Assembly: GCA_036874045.1 (NCBI GenBank)
Contig: JAZBRI010000011.1
Location: 9,477,501 to 9,541,500, forward strand
DNA from: Cymodocea nodosa
Taxonomy: Eukaryota > Streptophyta > Magnoliopsida > Alismatales > Cymodoceaceae
DNA: 64,000 bases
Direction: 5' to 3'
Shown here: positions 57,683-64,000 of the stretch, in pieces
How the letters are laid out: each line of letters starts with the position of its first letter
Numbering within the stretch: the stretch's first letter is position 1
Program-made: the position numbers and the translations under genes
The notes under the pieces: generated by a model
Seen by the model: only the letters and a program-made list of their open reading frames with translations
What the model was told of the DNA's origin: nothing
The model's database searches: none

Positions 57683-58892
57683 TGTTGGAATTTTGTTTTG
57701 ATGATAAATGCTTTATTAAAGTTTATAAATAAGTCTAAATAATATTTTCTAAGTATAATAGTCACGTAATTAAATGTTTTCAAGTTATCAAAAAGTTTCA
57801 TTTAAACTTTCGGATAGTTAAAGTTTTCAGATAGTTAGATTTTTGGATAGTTAAACTTTTAGATAGTTAGTGTTTCGATTTAGTCGAAGAGTTATGTTAA
57901 AAACTCGTATAGTTAAGTTATCTGTATGTGTGTTTTTAATGTTTTAAGTTGTCACGTGTTTTCCATGTGCGTTCGGTAATGAAAATCAAAGTGTTAGATA
58001 ATTGTTTGAGTTTTATAAAATGACTAACGGATAGATAAGTTTTCCTTGTTCAGTCACATGTTTCGCAGGTGTAAAAACTCGAAGAGTTATAGATAAGTGT
58101 TCGAGTTTTTATAGGACTTAAAAGATAAGTGCTCGACTAAAACGAAGACTTAGAAGATATTCTACAAGTCTCCAAGAAGATAAAGTTTCGATGAATCTAT
58201 GAGTGGAAATCATGGAAATTCAAAATGATAGTGGAGAAAGTGGAAATTTCAAAATGATAGTGGACATAGTGGAAATTCAAAATGATAGTGGAAATCGTGG
58301 ATAATTTGAATTTGAAATTAGTACATGGATTATGGATTAAGTGGATGAACATGCTGAACGTGAAGTTAGAGTTCGACTATTAATAGAGAGTATGAGCTAC
58401 ATTACAAGGAGGATCCCAATCTCAAAAACAAAGTTTGAATATTCAATCTAGATCCCAAACTGAAAAATCAAGTCTGAATATTTATATCTAGAAAAATTCT
58501 CCAACATCAGAAGAAGTTCAAAATTCCAAGCAATTTCAGAAAAGGAGCTGCAAACACGAGAAGTTTGGAAATTCGACAACTAGAGAAGAAGAGATATAGA
58601 AGCTGAGCAAAAAGAAGGAAAGAAGCTACATGCATAAAGATCAGGTTTTATACAATTCGAAATTAGTTTTGAATAATGACTTCATTTTCTATTTGAATTG
58701 TATATCAGACATTACTATATCAAAACCGTCAAGAAGGGAATTGAGCTAAAAAGATATTGTAAATTCTTTCTTTAAAGTTTTAAAAGAATAGAATTTTATT
58801 TATGAGTGTTTTGTGCTCTTGTTTTATCTATTGATAATTTTAATTACTAAAGACACAATTCACCCTCTCTCTTGTGATACAACGATCCTATA
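57683..58892 (+). repeat. L1 LTR, 3' copy of E1 (1,210 bp)
   Basis: TGTTGGAATTTTG to GATCCTATA, followed by the GAATC duplication. Differences from the 5' copy are mostly C/T or G/A changes plus small indels. Confidence 0.92.
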
Positions 58893-59050
58893 GAATCCCT
58901 ATTATATCATGCACCATAGGAAATACCATTCTAGAAAGAACATTAATAGACCTAGGTGTGGTATAAATACCTATGCTGAAAATTTCAAAAAGTTCCTTTG
59001 GAATTATAGAAGAAGTAAGAGTAGAGAACTACTTGAGCTTTATTAAGTAG
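58893..59050 (+). pseudogene. Athila-like protease fragment fused to integrase tail (G1)
   Basis: Immediately after E1 the frame reads IISCTIGNTILERTLIDLGV, the Athila protease block around the active-site DLGAS. At about 58,965-58,975 it changes to the last residues of integrase (KIxKSSFGIIEEVRVENYLSF), ending at 59,048-59,050. CCTAT is common to both parents at the join, so a deletion through short homology removed the rest of protease, reverse transcriptase, RNase H and most of integrase. Confidence 0.82.
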
Positions 59051-59846
59051 ATATATATATATGTTTGTTTGTTTTGAAAAAAAAAAAACTTATTTTAAAT
59101 GTAGTAATGATTCAACTGAAAGAAATTATTGATTTTACTGAAACATATATTAATAGAAAAAAAAAATTATTACAGTCACACCGAAATGATCCATTGGTTT
59201 GATTGAAACATAAAAACAAAATATAAATATATATTATATTAAGTAAAAATGTTAGTTTTACCGAAGCATGGTATCAGTTCAATCAGTAGAAAAAGAAAAA
59301 ATTCTGTAATTTTGGTTTGACCGAGGAAAAGCAACGGTTTGACCAAAGTTAAGCAAATAAAAAAATTAAGAGTTAATTAGACCGAAGATTCTTCGATGTT
59401 GACCGAGTAAAAATTTATTATAGTTATTTATTTTATTAGTTATAACTTTACGAGAGGTCCGTTGAGTTAAGCTTAACTCAACAAACTTACTCCATTAAGT
59501 CTAGGATAAGTTAACAAACTTACTTTGTTGAGTTAACTGTAACTCAATGAAGTACTTAAGGTAAGTCCATAGACTTAGTCCGTGGAGTTAATCGTAACTC
59601 CACGGAGTAGTATATGTGAGTAGTGATAGTTTGTGCGGGAAAATGACTCGATTACTTGCCAAAAACTTAGGGTTTATTTATACTAAAACTTAGGATTTAG
59701 GGGCATTATTCGTAGTAATCATTTAGAACTTAGAACAGTAAAAGTCAGAGTGATTCTGTTTTGTTTCATAATGCAACGAAGACAAAGATGATGCTAGACT
59801 TCTGGGATCAAATTGACACTATAGAGTTTCTTAGACAGTCGGATGA
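59051..59846 (+). other. Spacer between integrase and env-like ORF (G1)
   Basis: Holds the ACCGA-type motif cluster (59,090-59,420), a palindrome cluster (59,455-59,610) that includes CCGTGGAGTTA-ATCG-TAACTCCACGG with 11-bp arms, and TTTATTTATACTAAAAC (about 59,669) before the ORF. The order is the same as in G0 and G3. Confidence 0.65.
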
Positions 59847-61977
59847 ATGACATTCAAGATAGAAGATTAGAAATACTACGAGAGAAAAGCAACTCGAAGA
59901 GGTAGAGGATGATTTATTTTTCTTTACAAGAAGGCTAGTAAATTTGAATGTTAGAATACCTCCAATAATGGAAACAAGAATACGAGTAGCAATTGTAACA
60001 ATCGTAAATAGAGAAAGAAGAATCAGGTTGAACAATGAAGTTGTCCTAGAACTTATAAGAAGGAAATCACAGCTATGGTTTATAAGAAAGATAATTGCAA
60101 AAGTGGCTGTTCAACTAGAAAAAGAGCAAGCAGAAATGCTGGCTACAACAGTAGAACAAGCAGGACCTTCAGTTCCACCAACAAAACCATTACCACAAGT
60201 TACATTTGCTTGGTCGAGAATTGAAGAGGAAGATAAGGAGTCTGCTAGCTTGGTCAAAGCAGCAAAAGACGAAGGAGACAGTGAGGAAATGGCTATGGCT
60301 AAGGCACATATTCTATATGATGCCATAAAGAAAAAATGGGCTGAAGAAAAGTTGAGAGCCCAATATAAAATTAAGGTGGAAAAGCACCAAGAAGTAGTTA
60401 GAATAGAAATTGCAAAAGAAGTACAAGTTGGTCCTTCGAGACCAGTAATTATTGAAACAGTGAAATAGGAAGAGCTAATACCTGTGGCTCGAGGGCTTGA
60501 AGAGCCCATTCTTGTTGATCTATTATTTAAAGAAGAAGAAGAAGAAGATCAATCATAATTGTTAAGAAGAAGAAAAGGAAAAGAGATAGTACTTGAAGCT
60601 CAAGCAACAATCAAATTTGAACCTATAATGTCTACAACAAGGCATAAAGAGGCCATTTTTGTGGATTTATTAACTGAAGAAGAAGAAGAAGAAGAAGAGT
60701 AGAAGCAAAGAAAAGAAGAAAAATAGGCTAAAATTAGTTTGCAGTCTGAAGAATTAGAAACTGAAGCTAGGGTAGAAAATACTGTGCTTGTAACTCCATC
60801 TCAATCTACCTCAAAATCAGAAAGAATAGTAACAATGCAGATTGATAGTCAAGAGGAAGAAGAAAGAGAAGAAGTTGAGCAGGAAGTTGAACAAGAAGAA
60901 AAGAATTTGACAGATTCCTCTGAAGAGAATGAAACTCTTCAGCAACTTATGGAGAAAATTCAAAATAAAAATGTGGAAAGTTCTGCAGGCTCTCCACAAC
61001 AATTCAAAGTAGAAGAGCAAGAATCTCCAAATTATTTTCAACAGCAATTACAACAACAAGCTCAGAAAATTGAAGAGGAAGTTCAAGAACAAACCCCTCT
61101 AGAGCAACAAATCCAAATTCCTGACCTATCTAAAGCAACTATTCTAAATGAAGTTTATTTCTGGAGTCAGGAAGCATATAACAAGAATCAAGAGATAAAG
61201 GGGTATGATATTATTTACAGTAGGCCAATTGACTAGACTGGAATGGAGGAGATTAGAGAATTATTTGAATTCCAAGGCCTACTGGACTTTATTCCAAAAG
61301 AAAAATGGCATGTAGTTTATGAAAATTTAGTTCCCTATTTTTATGCAAATTTAAGAGAGGAAGATGGAAAATTAATTACAAACGTGGAAGAAGTTCATAT
61401 TTAGATAACAATTGAGCTTCTCCACAACATTTTTGGATTGAAAAATGAAGGAATTGAAATTCTAGAAGAAACAATTGTAGTGGAATAGACTAAATAGGAA
61501 ATTAAGTAGTGTATAGCTAGTGACTCTCGTGTGCCAATACTTAATAGAATGAAGTATTTAAATGGAAAGGCACACATGGTGGCAACTATACTAGTGAAGA
61601 CTATTTATCAAAGACAAGGCCACAACATTGAACTAAGTCAATTTGTTAAGTGGGCCACATATGTAGTTGTTAACAGAATACAAGTAAATTGGTTCAAAGT
61701 ATTCATCTCCAAACTCATGTCAGTAAAGAAAAAGTTATTTTATGGGGATTTAATTCCACTACTGATGGTGGAAGGAATTGACTTCATGAAATGGACATCC
61801 AAGAGGATAAGATCTAGAGCTATTTTAATGAAGGAGTATAGAAATTATAATGCTATTGCTATTTCTATTGTTGGACCTTCTAGAGACTTTATAGGAGCTG
61901 TAGAACGTATAAATTAATTAGAGCAACAATTAGAAAAACTCTAGAAGGAAGTAGATGAACTTAGGAAGAAAGATTAA
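59847..61977 (+). pseudogene. Gypsy env-like third ORF, fullest copy (G1)
   Basis: ATG 59,847 to stop 61,975-61,977, about 710 codons. After a small indel near 59,895 the remainder stays in one frame with several stops. N-terminal block IPPIMETRIRVAIVTIVNRE, a basic region, a long acidic Glu/Gln-rich middle, then conserved QIPDLSKATILNEVYFWSQE and GYDIIYSR, then the globular domain (61,240-61,850): RELFEFQGLLDFIP, FYANL, LLHNIFGLKNEGI, LNGKAHMVATILV, KWATYVVVNRIQVNWFKVF, KKLFYGDLIPLL. It ends in a short coiled-coil-like helix. The globular domain shares order and key words (FEFQGL, GLKN, ATY, NRIQ-NWF-VF, KLFYGD) with the copia ORF in E3. No membrane feature is visible. Confidence 0.82.
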
Positions 61978-62427
61978 AATGAATTGTTCGTCTACTTGTA
62001 TTGAAAAATGTCTGATTGTCTGTAAATGTAAACTATTTATATATATGAATGTTTGAATAACAAAGATGTTTTTGAATTAATGTTTGAGAATGGGTGATTT
62101 AAAGTGTATTCAATATTATATATCTATTTAAAGCTTTGCAGGATTGTTTTACAAGTTTTACAATTTTATTAATGATGTGGTTAAATGCACGATGATTTGA
62201 TAATGTCTGAATATATTTGCATACTATAAAGCAAAATGTAAATTCTGCATAACATGAAATGAACTATAAGTTAAATATGCATATAATGTTTAAATTTAAA
62301 GGAGTTTAAATTAGAACACTGCATTAATGTAATGTAATGTATTTAACTTTATTTAAGTTGATAAAATGTAGGAAAAAAATATAGAAATTAAGATGAGAAG
62401 TAAGTTTTAGAAAAATTTGCTAAGTGT

Positions 62428-62612
62428 TAACTCAACGAAGTTAGTTTGTTGAGTTTACCTTAACTCCATGAGGTCAATATTAAAATATAAAGTCACTCCG
62501 TTGAGTTATCTGTAACTCAACGAAGTTAGTCTGTGGAGTTAGCAAAAATAGTAACCAAGGCTAGTCTGTTGAGTTATTTGTAACTCAACGATGTTAGTTC
62601 GTGGAATTAGTG
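62428..62612 (+). promoter_or_regulatory. Palindrome cluster upstream of gag (G1)
   Basis: Three inverted repeats of the GTTGAGTTA/TAACTCAAC type. The best, 62,499-62,522, has perfect 10-bp arms CGTTGAGTTA and TAACTCAACG with loop TCTG. Followed by a TATA box 160 bp on. Confidence 0.6.
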
Positions 62613-62771
62613 TAACAATTATTCTTTTATCCATAAACGAAACTTTGTGGGTTTAGTAGTTATTGAAATTTGAAATTAGAAGTGGAACACATATCCATAA
62701 AAATAGGAACCATACTACACGTTACAAGACACGTTCTTACAACGAGATTCATTTGCCTTATGGACGTGCAT

Positions 62772-62779
62772 TATAAATA
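62772..62779 (+). promoter_or_regulatory. Candidate TATA box before gag (G1)
   Basis: TATAAATA, conserved with 22,867-22,874 (minus) in G2, about 180 bp before the gag ATG. Confidence 0.5.
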
Positions 62780-62957
62780 TAGAATAGAATGTTATTTACT
62801 AGTTACCAGCATTTGAGGAGAGAAAAGAAAATTTGTTGGGGAATTGGAAGGAGAAGCAGCTGATTCAACTTCATCCGTCAACAATTATTTATTAAGAATA
62901 AAGCTTTAGACTGGTATGTAATTAATCTTCTGTAAGTTTACTTTATGTTAAGAGTTT

Positions 62958-64000
62958 ATGAGCATATGGACTCGTTCTCCTAGCATTAATGATTAGTAAG
63001 AACACCTAGACTGAATTATTTAACACAGAAGCATCTTGAAAAGTTTTCTAAATTAGACTTTAACGAAATCCTTAGTGGTGTAGCTAACCTTTCTTTAAAG
63101 GAGAATAAAGATATGACTGCTCTAGTAGAAAAACCATTAGGGGAAATTCTGTATCCTGAATTTGTTAATGAACCTTCATGTATTCGATTGCCAAACTTTG
63201 AGAGAGATAGGTTTGAACTGAAATCTAATTATATTAGTCAATTGCCATACTTTCATGGATTAGAAAGAGAAGATGCCTATTATTTCCTTAGAGAATTTAA
63301 TGAAGTTTGTCAAATGATGAAAATGCCGAACATGAGTATTGATGCTATTAAACTTAGATATATTCCTTTTGCTTTAAAAGACACAACTAAGAGATGGTTA
63401 TATACTCCATCGCTTGATTCAATTTCTGCTTGGACTGAATTTTGCTCTGTTTTTCTAGAAAAATATTATCCAACACATCAAATGATTAAAAAGAAAAAGG
63501 AAATATTAATGTGTAGCCAAAAATAAGGAGAATCATTCTGGAAATATTTTGAACCATTTAAAGATTTACTAACTCAATGTCCACATCATGTAATGAGTAA
63601 AACACAATTAATAGGTATAATTTATGAAGGCATAAATGTTTCAACTAAATCTTTATTAGAATCTCCTTGTTAGAATGGATTTTTAAAACTATGTAGTGAA
63701 GAAGCATGGGCATACTTAGAAAACTTTGCAAAAAGAACTGCTCAATGGGAAAACTTGGCTGAAGCTATTATAGATAAAAGAATATTACCAAGGGGAATGC
63801 ATGAAATAGATTCAAACACTATGCTTGAAGTTAAATTAACTAAATTAACAAAGAAAATTAAGGAGTTATCATTAAATCAAAAACTAGTAGAAAAGAATGC
63901 AAATATTAATGGTGTAGATATTATTTATGTTAGAAACCAGAAAGATAACTTTGGAAATTCTTATAACCCTAATTGGAGAAATCACCCGAACCTATCTTAG
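62958..64000 (+). pseudogene. Athila-like gag without knuckle (G1), runs off window
   Basis: Same protein as the G2 gag: start MSIWTRSPS, then IRLPNFERDRFELK, ISQLPYFHGLEREDAY, NMSIDAIKLRYIPFALKDTT, KRWLYTPSLDSISAWTEF, FLEKYYPTHQM, CPHHVMSKTQLIGIIYEG and the late NSYNPNWRNHPNLS block at the window edge. A frameshift near the start and stops at 63,524-63,526 and near 63,671 break it. Whether an F-box ORF follows, as in G2, cannot be seen. Confidence 0.88.

Larger units (their letters stand above)
34560..58892 (+). mobile_element. Copia element E1 (Sirevirus-like)
   Basis: L1 LTR, initiator-Met-type primer site, gag, [E2 insertion], gag C-terminus, protease, integrase, reverse transcriptase, RNase H, a spacer of about 1.8 kb, env-like third ORF, polypurine tract, L1 LTR. 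The order PR-IN-RT-RH defines Ty1/copia, and a third ORF after RNase H is known for the Sirevirus lineage. Without E2 it is about 12.3 kb. Both LTRs carry scattered transitions and every frame has stops, so it is dead. Confidence 0.92.
61978..62957 (+). other. Spacer between env-like ORF and gag (G1)
   Basis: AT-rich, then a palindrome cluster (62,428-62,612) and TATAAATA (62,772-62,779), then the gag ATG at 62,958. Matches the minus-strand spacer 22,690-23,690 of G2 along its length. No LTR terminus, primer site or polypurine tract is seen in it. Confidence 0.65.
31108..64000 (+). mobile_element. Gypsy element G1 (Athila-like), split by E1, runs off window
   Basis: L3 LTR (31,108-33,233), primer site, gag 3' part (33,478-34,559), [E1 insertion], protease fragment and integrase tail (58,893-59,050), motif spacer, env-like ORF (59,847-61,977), palindrome spacer, gag-only ORF (62,958 to edge). 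Gag and protease rejoin when E1 and one GAATC are removed. Most of pol is deleted. No 3' LTR is reached. Whether the last gag belongs to the same element or to a fused second unit is open, but G2 shows the same env-like then gag order. Confidence 0.7.

Overview
This window is plant nuclear DNA, from a flowering plant. One short GC-richer segment carries a LITTLE ZIPPER (ZPR) microprotein gene. Its GC-rich coding sequence and its LPDLN tail lean towards a monocot, but the species cannot be fixed from this window. Nearly everything from about 3.8 kb to the end is AT-rich, decayed LTR-retrotransposon sequence. All annotation is by eye and translation; no alignments or database searches were run.

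Layout. 1-3.8 kb: microsatellites, the ZPR gene on the minus strand (1770-2030) and its upstream region. 3.8-6.2 kb: an old copia gag remnant, a diverged LTR piece, a tandem hairpin repeat and a diverged LTR-like stretch. 6,225-30,210: Ty1/copia element E0 (Sirevirus-like), flanked by the 5-bp duplication TATGG. Its middle is replaced by Ty3/gypsy (Athila-like) material: G0 and G3 on plus, then G2 on minus, which carries a captured F-box gene, then an isolated copia LTR. 30.2-31.1 kb: a short island with a TATA box. 31,108 to the right edge: Athila-like element G1, split at 34,560 by copia element E1 (34,560-58,892, duplication GAATC). E1 is split by copia element E2 (37,044-49,051, duplication ATATA). 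E2 is split by a minus-strand copia element E3 (39,642-45,253, duplication AAAAG/CAAAG). Removing the insertions rejoins the interrupted reading frames, which supports this order of events.

Three LTR families recur. L1 (about 1.2-1.3 kb) and L2 (about 1.6-1.75 kb) belong to copia elements: they start TGTTRG or TGTTGAG, end CCTACA, follow an AAAAAGGGGGAGA polypurine tract, and in E1 the primer site resembles the initiator-Met tRNA site. L3 (about 2 kb) belongs to the gypsy elements: it starts TGTTTAGAATG and is followed by an Athila-type CACCGTTGCCGGG primer site. Every protein-coding part is broken; no element is autonomous, and no gypsy reverse transcriptase is present at all.

The most interesting points are modular. 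(1) The third ORF ('env-like', but without membrane features) is recognisably homologous between the copia and gypsy elements. (2) The copia L2 and gypsy L3 LTRs share a collinear G-box-rich block of about 0.3-0.4 kb. (3) The same 10-11 bp palindromes (CGTTGAGTTA / TAACTCAACG) stand upstream of the gypsy env-like ORF, of a gag-only ORF and of the captured F-box ORF, often with a TATA box, like reused internal promoters. (4) One gypsy LTR contains about 255 bp of copia LTR. Together these suggest repeated exchange of regulatory and coding modules between two retrotransposon superfamilies, and a retrotransposon carrying an F-box gene as cargo.
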